Shown here piece by piece: positions 12,083 through 22,677 of a stretch of 64,000 nt of DNA (the first letter of the stretch is position 1; every line of letters begins with the position of its first letter). The DNA is taken from positions 8,398,417 to 8,462,416 of the forward strand of contig NW_024756914.1 in assembly GCF_018991925.1 (NCBI RefSeq), in the 5' to 3' direction. The stretch comes from Homarus americanus (Eukaryota; Arthropoda; Malacostraca; Decapoda; Nephropidae). Under the pieces are notes generated by a model, which was not told the origin of the DNA, did no database searches, and saw only the letters and a list, made by a program, of their open reading frames with translations. The translations under genes and the position numbers were made by a program.

Positions 12083-12402
12083 CATAAAAACATAAGAACA
12101 TAAGAATGGAGGACACTGCAGCGGGCCTATTGGCCCATACTGGGCAGTCCCGTTTACACCCAACCCCTATTGCCCATATATCCGTCCAACCTATGTTTGA
12201 AGCTATCCAGCGTGTTCGAGTTAATGATGATGTTTGGTAACTTGTTCCACTCATCCACTACTCTATTCCCAAACCTAAATTTGTCTAATTTAAAACCATT
12301 GTTACGAGTTCGCTCCTGGTTTGGTAGTTTGAGTACCTTTGTTGTAGAGCATTTGTTTAATCCTGACTTCGATCATATAGGAGTGCAAATCAAGACGCTT
12401 TT
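12083..12402 (-). mobile_element. CR1-like LINE copy A, 3' part
   Basis: The 3' end of a CR1-like LINE read on the minus strand, starting with the tail octamers (CATAAGAA words on +). It matches copies B, C and E over the C-terminal ORF2 region. The copy stops inside the word GAGTGCAAATCAAGACGCTT where the Harbinger-type element begins; the continuation resumes at 15095. Some 25 bp of family sequence near 12380 is deleted. Confidence 0.88.
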
Positions 12403-12509
12403 AAAGGCCGTTACACACCGGTTGTGATGCGGATACGCTCGCGGTGCTTGACTCACACACCGGATGCGTGCGGATGTGTTTCAAGAGACACTCGGTTGTA
12501 TCGTTGCAC

Positions 12510-12855
12510 CCATGGAAGGCAGTGCACAGTGGTCCTATGAGGAGGAGGAGGAACTATTATTGCTCACTCTAACAATCTCTAAGAAATAAAAAAAAGAAGT
12601 GGGTAGATGAAACAAATATGAAGAGGCCAAACTTGGGCGAATACCATCATCAGGAGTTTTCAGATTATGAAGAAAAATTTAGACAACATTTCAGATTGTC
12701 CCCATGCTCGGTTCACTGAAGTTCTATTAATGATTGAAAATTATATCAAGAAACAAAATACAAACTACAGGCAGTCCATAAGCCCCAAGGAAAGGCTGGT
12801 CATTACCGTAAGGGAAATAAAACCGAAAATATACTTGCATGAAAAAGTTTATTAA
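12510..12855 (+). pseudogene. Harbinger transposase N-terminal remnant
   Basis: Begins at ATG 12510 with an acidic EEEEELLLLT stretch, then breaks at an in-frame stop. After a frame shift it reads KKKWVDETNMKRPNLGEYHH, then FRQHFRLSP, and after another shift EVLLMIENYIKKQNTNYRQS followed by ISPKERLVITVR. Acidic start, W-V near N, GEY/F-H, the FRxSP box and the NTNYR-xx-ISPxERL box are in the order seen at the N-terminus of HARBI1/PIF-type transposases. The catalytic DDE domain is absent; the sequence runs into the minisatellite after about 110 codons. Non-functional. Recognised by motif order, not by alignment. Confidence 0.75.
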
Positions 12856-12954
12856 TATTAGGCTAATTTTAACCTAAATTGTGATATGCTTGTGGAAATC
12901 AGTTGATATGATGGATTCATTAGATGCATGTGTAGTTATTGTGTATCTCCATAT

Positions 12955-14118
12955 GGGGAAGGTACTGAGGGGGTGTGTATGGTGCTGGGGAGGGTGTGTA
13001 TGGTGCTAAGGGGGGTGTGGCTGGGGAGGGTGGTGGGGGTGTGTATGGTGCTGTGTGTATGGTGTGGGAGGTGTGTGTGCTGGGGAGGTGTGTATGGTGT
13101 GTGGTGCTGGGAGGGTGTGTACTGGTGTGTACTGGGGGGTGTGTATGGTGCTGGGTGTGCTGGGGAGGGTGTGTATGGTGCTGGGGAGGGTGTGTATGTG
13201 TGCTGAGGAGGTGTGTATGGTGCTGGGGAGGGTGTGTATGGTGCTGGGGAGGGTGTGTGTGGTGGTGTGTGTATGGTGCTGAGGGGGTGTGTGGTGCTGG
13301 GGAGGGTGTGTATGGTGCTGAGGGGGGTGTATGGTGCTGAGGTGTGTATGGTGCTGGGGGTGTGTATGGTGCTGGGGAGGTGTGTATGGTGCTGAGGGGT
13401 GTGTATGGTGCTGGGGAGGTGTGTATGGTGCTGAGGGATGGTGCTGAGGGGGTGTGTATGGTGCTGGGGAGGGTGTGTGGTGCTGTGCTGAGGTGTGTAT
13501 GGTGCTGAGGGGTGTGTGCTGGGGTGTGTATGGTGCTGAGGGGTGTGTATGGTGCTGTGTGTATGGTACTGAGGAGGGTGTGTATGGTGCTGAGGTGTGT
13601 ATGGTGCTGGGGAGGTGTGTGGTGCTGTGTGTATGGTGCTGAGGTGTGTGTGGGGGTGTGTGGCTGGGGAGGGTGTGTATGGTGCTGAGGGGGTGTGCTG
13701 GGGAGGGGGGGTGTGTATGGTGCTGGGGAGGGTGTGTATGGTGCTGAGGGGGTGTGTATGGTGCTGAGGGGTGTGTGGTGCTGGGGAGGGTGTGTGTATG
13801 GTGCTGAGGGTGTGTGTACTGGGGAGGGTGTGTATGGTGCTGGTGCTGAGGGGTGTGTATGGTGCTGGGGAGGGTGTGTATGGTACTGGGGAGGTGTGTG
13901 GTGCTGAGGGGGGTGTGTATGGTGCTGGGGAGGGTGTGTATGGTGCTGAGGGGGTGTGTATGGTGCTGGGGGTGTGTATGGTACTGGGGAGGTGTGTATG
14001 GTGCTGAGGGGTGTGTATGGTGCTGGGGAGGGTGTGTATGGTACTGGGGAGGGTGTGTATGGTGCTGAGGGGGTGTGTATGGTGCTGGGGAGGGTGTGTA
14101 TGGTACTGGGGAGGGTGT
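12955..14118. repeat. 21 bp minisatellite inside the Harbinger-type element
   Basis: About 55 copies of GTGTGTATGGTGCTGGGGAG plus G, alternating with a GCTGAGGGG variant. Because the unit is 21 bp, all frames give a seven-residue protein repeat, which explains the long open frames here; they are not genes. The array sits where the transposase body would be expected. Confidence 0.95.
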
Positions 14119-14460
14119 AAGTGCAGACATTATATTCTTCCTGCTCTTCTGCTCTTGCAATGCTCTCTAGAATGTCCCTCTTCACTCTTTTTTGAAGCCT
14201 ACAAGATGGCTTTCCAGTGGACTTACATGCGCTGATAAGGGAATGATCTAAATTATGTCGCTGTGTACTATTTTCTCTTTTCTCCTTATGCACATCGACT
14301 TCCTCTCTATTTTATGAGCCCTACAGGTATCAGTTTCGTTTGAAGTGGATGCAGAAGCAGGCATTTATGCCTGCATTTCAGTTGTTGTTTGTGCAGTTGT
14401 TTCACCTGTTGTTGACAAACTATTTTCACCTTCTTGATTGGTGTCCTCGATGTTTGTGTT
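14107..14460 (-). pseudogene. Possible second Harbinger protein (BESS-like tail), remnant
   Basis: On the minus strand upstream of the minisatellite the reading is lysine/arginine rich, with SLISACKSTGKPSCRLQKRV then KRDILESIARAEEQEEY. The hydrophobic-basic pattern resembles the C-terminal BESS segment of the MADF/Myb-like accessory proteins of PIF/Harbinger elements, and the opposite orientation to the transposase fits some members. The frame changes near 14300. This is an inference from a short stretch; a chance open frame is quite possible. Confidence 0.3.
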
Positions 14461-14488
14461 CGTCCTAACAGATAGTAAATTATAATTA

Positions 14489-14598
<110 letters not shown>

Positions 14599-15094
14599 AA
14601 ATCTTATAATTTAGAAGGGGGGGGGGAGTTAAAACTTATTGACAACTAAATTTTACTTATATATATTCTTTCCAATGAATATGAACATACATCATGTGTT
14701 TTAATTATTCCTAACAAATTTATATTTGAGTATTACTTTATAAGCATAATAAATAAACGTAATAAATATATTATATTGCTAATACGTTTGTTTTCTTATT
14801 TCTCCGCATACTAAGTTGAATTTAACAATGAAGTGAAATTCACTTACTCTCTTGCACTCATAAATGGAATAAAAAACTCCAGGCTGTGACAGCAGACTCC
14901 CAAACCCTTCTAGTGCGCATGCATGATGGAAGCCACGTCGAGAAAAGTCGCGGAGGAGGCAATCTGCGACGTCGGCTGCGTCACATCGCATCTGGTCTGA
15001 ACAGCCTCATTGAAAAACAACAGAAGCAATTTAAAGCCACGTGGCTTTCCATCCACAGCATAGGTAGCATCGCATCCTGTGTGTAACAGCCTTT

Positions 15095-17068
15095 GTCTCT
15101 GTACTCAAGGTTCCTAATGCCCGGGATTAGCCTTGTTATTCTCCTTGAATGCTTTCTAGGGATGCTATGTCCATTCTTTTTAGTAAGGTGACCAGAACTG
15201 AACCGAGTAATCCAGGTGAGGTCTCACAAGCGCAAGTTATAGTTTTAGGATAACCTCGCTAGTCTTGTAACTAACACTCCTTTGTATGAACCCAAGTACT
15301 GCGTTAGCTTTGTTTCGAACGAATACACACTGTTGACTTAGTTTAAGATTCCTCTTATCATTACTCCTAAATCTTTCCTCACCGTCGGATTTCTCAATAA
15401 CATCGTTGTTCAGCTGATATATGGTTTCTCTGTTTACAAATCCTAGACTAAATATTTTACATTTGTCCACAATAAATTTCATCTGCCATTTTTCAGACCA
15501 TGCGAAAAATTTGTTTAGATCTTCTTGTAGTTTTGCCGAGTCCTCGTCAGATTTAATTACACGCCCTATTTTACGTCAGCAAATTTACTTATGTTGCTGT
15601 CTACGCCTATATCTATGTCGTTTATGTATGTAATAAATAATAATGGTCCAAGTACTGAGCCTTGGGGAACTCCACAAGTGACATTACCCCAGTCAGATTT
15701 AGTGCTGCTATTGCTTACTTGCTGTTTCGTGTCCTGTAACAAACGCCCTAATCCATTTTAGAATATTTCTTCCAATTCCATGAGCCTCCACTTTTCATTT
15801 TAGTCTTTCGTCGAGGTAAACCACATCATAATCGTGCCCGTCATCCAGGGATTCGAAAACAGTTGAAAAGAATGTTAATAGATTTGTCAGACATGATCGC
15901 CCACTTGTGAAAACATTTTGGGAATCATCGATCAACTTGTGTTTCTCCAGTTGATTTCGAATAGAGTTTGAAATTATTGCTTCCAGCTATTTGCCTACAA
16001 TTGATGTTAAACTAATCAGACGATAGTTAGAGGATAGCGATCTATCTCTCTTCTTGAAAATCGGTATCACATTCGCTATCCTCCAGGATTCTGGTACTAC
16101 ACCCGCTTTTAATTACACTTTAAACAAATTTGTTAAGGGCACACTAAGCTCTTCCTTACATTCCTTTAATACTCTGGTAAATATTTCATCTGGACCTAGC
16201 GACTTATTAGGCTTTTGTTTGTCTATTTGTTTATTAACATCCTTACTATAGTATTTTCACGTTAACCTGGCCTGTAAGCCACGCCCCTCTTCTATACCAA
16301 TAGCTGATTGGTACGTAGAAAATTCAAACTAAATATGTTCACAATTGGTAAGCAGACCTGTTATTATCTAAAATAATGTAAAATATCTGGACTACCACAA
16401 TGCAAATGATTTCAGGGCATTAGCACTTGAGAGAGGAGGTTAGAAATTTAAAATATTTATTATAAAAGGTCGATATATGTACTCGTTTATACACACGCAG
16501 TACGGGGGTACAGCATTCAGGGGAACCAATCGGCTATTTGCAGCTATAAACGAGGGGCGTGGCTTACGGGCTAGGTTAGCATGGAAAGGGTATAGTCACT
16601 ACTATCTCTCTTAATCTATTTTCTTCACTATCTCTGTATAATATAGTTGGTGCCTCGGGTATCGTGTTTAAATTTTCGGTGGTGAAAACTATTGAAAAAT
16701 ACCTGTTCAGATTATTGCTCATTTCTCCGTCGTTATCCGTGAGCTCGCTGGTATCTGACTGTGTTGGTCCAATCTTTTCTCGTGTTTTAGTTTGATGCAT
16801 TTGAAAGAATCCTTTGGGGTTTGACTTCGCCTCCCTTGCTACCTTCAGTTCATTATTCCTCTTTGCTTTTCTATCTCGGTCTTAACCCTACTGGCCAATA
16901 CCTTATAATAATCTCGGAGGTAAGCTTCACCACGATTTATTCTCCTACCATAGCCTTCCTTTGTCCAATAATATTCTTTAAATAATTTTCTATCCATTTG
17001 GGGTCATTGTTATTTTATCTGAGTTTTCTGTATGGTATATTCTGCCTTTGTGCATTAAGTAACTCACC
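15095..17068 (-). mobile_element. CR1-like LINE copy A, remainder
   Basis: Continuation of copy A from TGTCTCTGTACTCAAGG. Minus-strand reading gives strongly decayed RT: the region around 15237-15482 encodes a diverged ORF2 segment (VLGFIQRSVSYKTSEVILKL), and the GVPQGS and FADD regions are recognisable by comparison with copy B but broken. A MITE interrupts it at 16252-16590. The copy is 5'-truncated at about 17068, directly at a CCCA/TTCG microsatellite. Confidence 0.85.
16252..16590. mobile_element. 339 bp MITE inserted in LINE copy A
   Basis: Inverted ends of about 60 bp: left 16252-16311 contains TAACCTGGCCTGTAAGCCAC; the right end 16526-16590 reads TAACCTAGCCCGTAAGCCAC on the minus strand, and both continue through GCCCCTC to a GATTGG word. 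The flanks are the five bases TATAG at 16247-16251 and 16591-16595; removing the element and one flank restores the LINE sequence (CTTACTATAGTCACTAC). There is no coding capacity. Superfamily not assigned. Confidence 0.8.
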
Positions 17069-17131
17069 AACACACCCACCCACCCACCCATTCATTCGTT
17101 CGTTCGTTCGTTCGTTCGTTCGTCCAGTCAT
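17067..17131. repeat. (CCCA)n/(TTCG)n microsatellite
   Basis: Tandem CCCA units followed by TTCG units at the truncated 5' edge of LINE copy A. Confidence 0.92.
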
Positions 17132-17285
17132 CCATTCGTGGTAATGTTCCCGGCCAGTACTAACTCAAGCGCTTGTATTTGTGTTGACAGAGAGTTAGGT
17201 GAAGCTCTGTTGATTGTCTACCACCGTGACCTCTTAGTCTTACTCACCCAGGAGGTCCCCGGCTGTCTGGAGTAGTCCTGATGGT

Positions 17286-17400
17286 TTCAAATAACAATAA
17301 TAACAACAACGATAACCACAATAATATTAACAACGATAACAACAATAACAACGATAACAACAATAGCAACGATAACAACAATACCAATAGCGACAATATC
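17286..17400. repeat. (AAC/GATAAC)n microsatellite
   Basis: AACAATAACAACGATAACAA-type imperfect array. Confidence 0.93.
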
Positions 17401-17730
17401 ATGTCCTCCTTCATATTTCTGGCGATGGTCAATAAGAACATAAGAATGGAGGACACTGCAGCGGGCCTATTGGCCCATACTGGGCAGTCTCATTTACACC
17501 CAACCCCTATTGCTCATACATCCATCCAACCTATGTTTGAAGCTATCCAGCATATTCGAGTTAATGATGACATTTGGTAACTTGTTCCACTCATCCACTA
17601 CTCTATTTCCAAACCAATGTTTACCTATTTCGCGCCTAAATCTAAATTTGTCTAATTTAAAACCATTGTTACGAGTTCGCTCCTGGTTGGTTAGTTTGAG
17701 TACCTCCCCTTTGTTCAGCCCTGACTTCCA

Positions 17731-18189
17731 TTAATACACCTCGATCATATCGCCCCTCACTCTACGTCTCTCGAGGGAGTGCAAATTAAGAAGCTTTAAC
17801 CTGTCTCTGTACTCAAGGTTCCTAATGCCCGGGATTAGTCTTGTCATTCTCCTCTGAATTCTTTCCAAGGATTCTATATCCATTCTGTAATACGGTGACC
17901 AGAATTGAACTGCGTAATCCAGGTGAGGTCTCACAAGCGCAAGATATAGTTTTAAGATGACCTCGCTAGTCTTGTAAATAACACTCCTCTATATGAACCC
18001 AAGTACTTTATTAGCCCTGTTTCGAGCAAATACACATTGTTTACTTGGCTTAAGGTTCCTACTTATCATTACTCCTAAATCTTTCTCGCAGTCGGATTTC
18101 TCAATAACATCGTTGTTCATCTGGTATCTGGTTTCCCTCTTTACATCTCCAATACTGAGTGCTTTATATTTGTCCACATTGAATTTCAT
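17731..18189 (-). pseudogene. LINE copy B: ORF2 C-terminal segment
   Basis: Post-RT (thumb and C-terminal) part of ORF2 in two pieces. 17989-18189 reads MKFNVDKYKALSIGDVKRET, then DLGVMISRNLKPSKQCVFA. 17731-17934 reads MRPHLDYAVQFWSPYYRMDI, then ESLERIQRRMTRLIPGIRNL. The phrase HLDYAVQFWSPY followed by LERIQRR is typical of CR1-type LINEs. A gap or frameshift lies between the pieces; the corresponding region of copy C is continuous, which confirms the order. Confidence 0.85.
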
Positions 18190-18299
18190 CTGCCATTTTT
18201 CAGATCATTCGAAAAATTTGTTTAGATCTTCCTGTAGTTTTGCAGAGTCATCGTCAGATTTAATTACACGCCCTATTTTAGTGTCATCAGTAAATTTAC

Positions 18300-19187
18300 T
18301 TATGTTATGCCGATATCTATGTCGTTTATGTATATATTAAATAGTAATGGTCCGAGTACTGATCCTTGGGGAACTCCACTAGTGACGTTGCTCCAATGGG
18401 ATTTAGTGCCGTTAATGCTCACTCGTTGTTTCCTGTCCTGTAACCACGCCCTAATCCATTTTAGAATATCTCCTTTAATGCCATGAGCCTCCACTTTTCT
18501 TAGTAGTAGTTTTTCGTAGGGGACTCTGTCGAAGGCTTTGCTAAAGTCGAGATATACCACATCATAATTGTGCCCCTCGTCCACTGATTCGAAAACAGAT
18601 GAAAAGAATGTTCGTAGATTAGTTAGACATGAACGCCCGCTTGTGAAGCCATGTTGGGAATCATTAATCAACTTGTGCTTCTCCAGGTGATTTCGAATAG
18701 AGTTTGAAATGATTGCTTCCAGTAATTTGCCTGCAATTGATGTTAGACTGATTGGTCGGTAGTTAGAGGATAGTGATCTATCTCCCTTCTTCAAAATCGG
18801 TATTACATTCGCTATCCTCCAGGATTCTGGTACTACACCCGTTTTTAAGGACATGTTAAACAACTTTGCTAAGGGCATACTAAGCTCTTCCTTACATTTC
18901 TTTAATACTCTGGCAAATATCTCATCGGGACCTGGTGACTTATTAAGCTTTAGTTTGTCTATTTGCTTACTAACATCGTTACTAGTCACTAGTATCTCGC
19001 TTAATTTGTTTTCTTCGCTATCTCTGTATAGAGTTGGTGCCACGGGTATCATGTTTAAATTTTCGGTGGTGAAAACTGTTGAAAAATATTTATTCAAATT
19101 ATTGCTCATTTCTCCGTCGTTATCAGTTAGCGCGTCAGTATCTGACAGTATTGGTCCAATCTTTCCTCGTGTTTTAGTTTGATACAT
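18300..19187 (-). pseudogene. LINE copy B: reverse transcriptase core
   Basis: 295-codon open stretch coding for the RT fingers and palm: [84 protein letters not shown] and [14 protein letters not shown], in the order of RT boxes 0 to 4. The reading continues to INDIDIGIT and then shifts frame just before the FADD catalytic box, so the palm is split. The first part of the ORF (acidic, with [20 protein letters not shown]) is the usual linker before the RT. Confidence 0.9.
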
Positions 19188-19336
19188 TTGATAGAATCCC
19201 TTGGGGTTTGCCTTCGTCTCCCTTGCTATCTTCAGTTCATTATTCCTCTTTGCCTTTCTTATCTCGGTCTAAACCCTACTGGCCAATACCTTATAATAAT
19301 CTCGGAGGTAAACTTCACCACGATTTATTCTCCAAC

Positions 19337-19906
19337 CTATAGCCTTCCTTGTCCAATAATATTCTTTAAATAATTATATATCCATTTAGAGTAATTTTTG
19401 CTTGATCTGAGTTTTCTGTATGGTATGTTCTGCCTCTGTGCATTAAATAACTCATTATTTAAATTGTTGTGGAACTCGGCAACCTCAGATCTCGTTATCA
19501 GGTCTCCCGGAAAGGTGAGGTCGCCCTCTGTGGGTACATTGTGCGAGGTCACCTCATTTGAGGTCATGTAGTTCACCCCCTTCTCTCAGCTGCCTCTTGA
19601 AACTATCAGAGTTTGCCCTTCTGAAATTTGGAACTTTAGTGGAATTTTCCTTGCGGCTGCCTTGAAATTCTAACTGGAATCTAATTTCTTTATGATCGCT
19701 GTTAGCAAGTTCGTTCCCTACCTCGACATTACTAATGAGGTTTCTCTGTTTGACACAACTAAATCGAGTATATTATTACCTTGGTCCTGGATTGTTTCCA
19801 GATAATCCTCTGATTCTGAGTTACCCATAAGGTCAATCCAATCTATTTGGCTAAAGTTAAAGTCACCTACTGTACAGACTTTGTTATGTATGGAAGCCCT
19901 GCGCAT
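19337..19906 (-). pseudogene. LINE copy B: endonuclease end and linker
   Basis: 19718-19906 reads VCTVGDFNFSQIDW, carrying the GDFN motif of APE-type LINE endonucleases (catalytic Asp and Asn), followed by DYLETIQDQGNNILDLVVSN, the usual end of the domain. 19337-19576 contains the basic linker FNAQRQNIPYRKLRSSKNY. A frameshift lies between them, and a short stretch of the endonuclease with the terminal SDH-type motif is broken. Confidence 0.8.
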
Positions 19907-19912
19907 TTCATC

Positions 19913-20442
19913 TCAAATAAGTCGCTCATTAACTCTATCAAGATTAGGAGGTCTATATATTACTCCTGTGATTAATTTTTCCCTACCATCGATTAGTTCT
20001 ATCCATATTGTTTCTGTATTCCGTTCTGTGTTTATTACCTTATTTATTTCACACTTCAGATTATCCCTGACATAGGTTGCTACTCCGCCTCCTTTCCTAA
20101 TCTGCCTATCGGTATGGAAAAATTTGTAACCTGCAATTTGGTATTCGACAGGTAACTCACGTGCGTCTAGGTTTATCCATGTTTCGGTGAATGCTATTAT
20201 ATAGATTTTTTCGGTACATGCCAACGCCCTGATTTCATCTATTTTGTTTCTCATACTTCTACTGTTTGTGTAGTAGACATTTAAGTTATCCGTGTTCCGA
20301 GTCCTCTCTTTGTCACGTTTATGTTTTAACTCCCTGCCTAATTTAGTTTTGCCATAATTCCTAGCACTATTTCCCTGTAACCTTTCACTTTGTTTACCCG
20401 CTCCCACTGCAGTCTCCTCCACCCCCGTGCTTATATGTTCTC
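19913..20442 (-). pseudogene. LINE copy B: ORF2 N-terminus, APE endonuclease
   Basis: The open frame starts after the ORF1 stop at 20443-20445. It has a basic leader, then LNVYYTNSRSMRNKIDEIRA (N for metal binding), IIAFTETWIN (the TETW/E catalytic motif), GGGVATYVRDNLKCEI and LITGVIYRPPN. These are the first two thirds of a LINE APE endonuclease. The remainder continues in another frame at 19906. Methionines exist at several positions and the native start is unknown. Confidence 0.85.
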
Positions 20443-20830
20443 TTAGCAGTTTAAAGACTTCGACATCTTTTGAACTGCCCTCTTGAGAGAACCAGCCAGG
20501 GTTGCCACCCCATCCCTAGACAGATGCACCCCATCCCTAGCATAAAGGTCCCTTCTGCCGAAGTTGTTGTCCCAGTTGTCAATGAATGGGACTGATATTG
20601 ACTTGCAATATCCGTCAAGACAGCCGTTGACACCAACTGCCCTTGGCAGCTATTCATTGCCAACTCTCCTTCTAGGCAGGACACCACATATGATAGGGAT
20701 CCCTCCCTTAGTCCTAATACGTTGTATAGCTGTCTTTCAACTTATCAAGAAGCTCCTCACTCCTACACCGGCCAATATCATTGCCCCCTGGTGGCCGCTG
20801 TCTTGTCCTGTTCCTCCCGTCAGACAGGTA
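20443..20830 (-). pseudogene. LINE copy B: ORF1 SGNH esterase remnant
   Basis: In the minus strand the segment before ORF2 reads GGNDIGRCRSEELLDKL; after a frame shift AIQRIRTKGGIPIICGVLPR; then SVPFIDNWDNNFGRRDLYAR directly followed by DGVHLSRDGVATLAG. The GGND block (Gly/Asn of SGNH) and the DGVH block (catalytic Asp and His) are hallmarks of the SGNH/GDSL esterase domain found in ORF1 of some CR1-group LINEs. The nucleophile-bearing N-terminal block is not recognisable. One stop (after VGNE) and at least one frameshift show decay. The reading ends at TAA 20443-20445. Confidence 0.75.
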
Positions 20831-20930
20831 ATTGCCTTTGACATTCACTCAGGTGGTGAACTGGAAAACCCCAGCTTTCTTCCCGCACTTTCTTTGATTT
20901 TTGGAGGATCAAGAGAGTCTTTCATGAGAG

Positions 20931-21140
20931 GTGGGGTGGATGGGGAGGGAGTTGGAGGAGAGGAGGGGAGAGGAGAGGATGGAGGATTAGGGTGAATGAT
21001 GGGGTGGGGAGGGAGGAAAGGGGATGGGTTGGGGAGGGGGAGAAGGATAGGGTGAATGATGGGATGATCAGAAGGATAGATTAATAATGTCAAGTCAGGA
21101 GAGGTCAAGTTAGGTCCGGTCAGGTGAGGTCAGGTCAGCA
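20931..21140. repeat. G/A-rich tract and short (AGGTCA)n
   Basis: GGGGAGGGAG-type words to about 21060 with a duplicated AGGGTGAATGATGGG block, then six imperfect AGGTCA/AGGTGA hexamers at about 21090-21137. Confidence 0.7.
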
Positions 21141-21375
21141 GTAATTACCATACAGGGTGTCAGGGGATAATGGTCACACCCGCTGCATTTAACCACCAAC
21201 TTACACCCAACATGTAAATGAAGTCAGCCTTTGTAAAGAAGAACTTTCTCTAACTAAGATTCGTTTTCTGCTGCCTCGCTGAATACCGTCTTTTTCTTCT
21301 TCTCCAAATTCTTTTTTTTTGTGCAAAATTACTACTTTTTTGTGCAATGAAACTTGTTTGCTTCGGTTTTAGTGG
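21141..21375. other. Unique sequence, no feature seen
   Basis: No recognisable gene or repeat. Confidence 0.5.
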
Positions 21376-21495
21376 GTGGTGGGGAGGATGGTAGTGGGTG
21401 GTCGTGATGGTGGGTGTTATTAGTGGTGGGGAGGATGGTAGTGGGGGTGATGGTGGGCAGTAGTAGTAGTCGTGTTGGGTGGGGATGGTAGTGGA
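21376..21495. repeat. GTGGTGGGGATGGTAGTG tract
   Basis: Short G/T-rich imperfect tandem repeat next to the tail of the following LINE. Confidence 0.75.
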
Positions 21496-22183
21496 TTTAT
21501 TTATTTATTTTACGGTAATTAGCTCACACGGGCACAGGTCGAACGACCCACAACGGGGCCTAGGGGGCGAAAAAATAAGAACAGAAAGAAATTTAAAGTA
21601 GAGAAGAAAAAGGTTATACTGTGTTTGCACCATCAAAATGCCGGAAAACCAGCTTTTTAAAGTGAGACAGATTGTATAAGTATGGAAACACAGAAGAAGG
21701 CAGAGTATTCCACAGTTTGGCTGTGTGAGGAAAGAAGGATGTACTATAACGGGTTATTCTAGAGTGACCGACATCCACAGAGAAACGGTGGGCACCGCGG
21801 GCAAGACGTGTGTTACGAGCCCACGGCCTTGTCGGCGGTACACAGGATGCCATATCCACCGAACATTGCCCGTTAAAGTACCTGTAAAAGAGCGAGAGTG
21901 AAGCAACATTGCGTCCAAGAGAAAGGGAAGAAAGATTGTCAACTATGGGAGGAGAGTTAATAAGACGAAATGCCTTTGATTCCACCCTATCTAACAGTTG
22001 GACAGAAGAAGAGCCACCCCAGATATGAGAGCAGTACTCCAAGTTAGGACGAATGAATCCTTTATATACTTGAAACATCTGCTCTGGAGTGAAGTAGCTA
22101 TGGCATCTGTACAGCATTACCAACTTTCCGGGAGGCAGCTTTAGCTATGTTAAGGATGTGTGACTTCCAAGACATATTAGTTA
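21496..22183 (-). mobile_element. 5'-truncated LINE copy H
   Basis: 3' end fragment of a LINE distinct from copies A-G, with an ATTT-rich tail at 21496-21515. It carries one conserved C-terminal ORF2 stretch and is cut off at its 5' side exactly where the TIR element at 22184 starts. The coding sequence remains readable up to that point (SWKSHILNIAKAA). Confidence 0.8.
21614..22183 (-). pseudogene. LINE copy H: ORF2 C-terminal domain
   Basis: After a frame change near 22120 this reads YFTPEQMFQVYKGFIRPNLE, then YCSHIWGGSSSVQLLDRVE, HRFSVDVGHSRITRY and TAKLWNTLPSSVFPYLYNLS, ending FKKLVFRHF. The phrase FIRPNLEYCSHIW followed by LDRVESKAFRLI is the typical thumb/C-terminal domain of arthropod LINE ORF2 proteins. 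The RT palm itself is missing. The 169-codon open stretch is intact, suggesting a fairly recent insertion, but one frameshift is present. Confidence 0.85.
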
Positions 22184-22602
22184 TACTCCTTTTTGCACTT
22201 TACTCCCACTACTTTTCAGTTCAAAACTCGAAACAATTAAATATGATTTGAATCAGTTTCATGAAACGGAATATCATTGAAACAATACTCGAGACACGCT
22301 TCATAACAGTTAGACAAAGTGTGTGTGTACAAACCTTTTATAAAAGTATGTGAGTCAACAGGGCAAATATTAATAACACTGATAATATTACAAATACATA
22401 CAAGGTAACGTTATTGAAAACGGGATGCCGTACTGCTAGAAAACTGCCTGAGAGTTTTATGGGTTCGAGTACCGTAAGACAGTGAAGACACCTATAATCA
22501 TGCCTACGATGGACTACTGTATGTATTTTGGGGATCTGTCGGTGTAATATCTGCAAGTCTGTCGGAATAATCTGATGGAATGTCGATTTATAATGAGAAG
22601 GC

Positions 22603-22634
22603 GTCAAAGGTTATGATGCATCATAACCTTTGAC
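22603..22634. repeat. Perfect 32 bp palindrome
   Basis: GTCAAAGGTTATGATG followed immediately by its own reverse complement; no spacer. Confidence 0.97.
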
Positions 22635-22677
22635 AATATTTTGCACTATACCACTGTGGTATAGTGCAAAATATTGT
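22633..22677. repeat. Perfect 22+1+22 bp palindrome
   Basis: ACAATATTTTGCACTATACC plus AC, a single T, then the exact reverse complement. It overlaps the preceding palindrome by two bases. Its arm contains TTTTGCACT, resembling the terminal repeat word TTTTTGCACTT. Confidence 0.97.

Larger units (their letters stand above)
17431..20930 (-). mobile_element. CR1-like LINE copy B, near full length
   Basis: Best-preserved member of the family also seen as copies A, C and E. Read on the minus strand from right to left it carries an ORF1 esterase remnant, an APE-type endonuclease, a linker, the RT and the C-terminal domain, ending in CATTCTTATGTTCTTATT. The tail resembles the octamer-type 3' ends typical of CR1 LINEs. 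Several frameshifts and stops separate the segments, so it is inactive. The 5' end merges into GA-rich sequence near 20930; the start of ORF1 is not recognisable. Confidence 0.88.

Noticed and set aside
11147..12103. 318-codon proline/serine/leucine-rich frame and its reverse-strand glycine/glutamate counterpart
   Set aside because: Polypyrimidine tract; open on both strands because of composition.
12920..14293. 457-codon proline/threonine/histidine-rich frame on the minus strand
   Set aside because: Most of it is the 21 bp minisatellite read in reverse. Only its first 60 codons are non-repetitive and are annotated separately as a weak remnant.
22440..22475. GGTTCGAGTAC resembling a tRNA B box
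   Set aside because: No A box at the right distance and no cloverleaf; likely chance.
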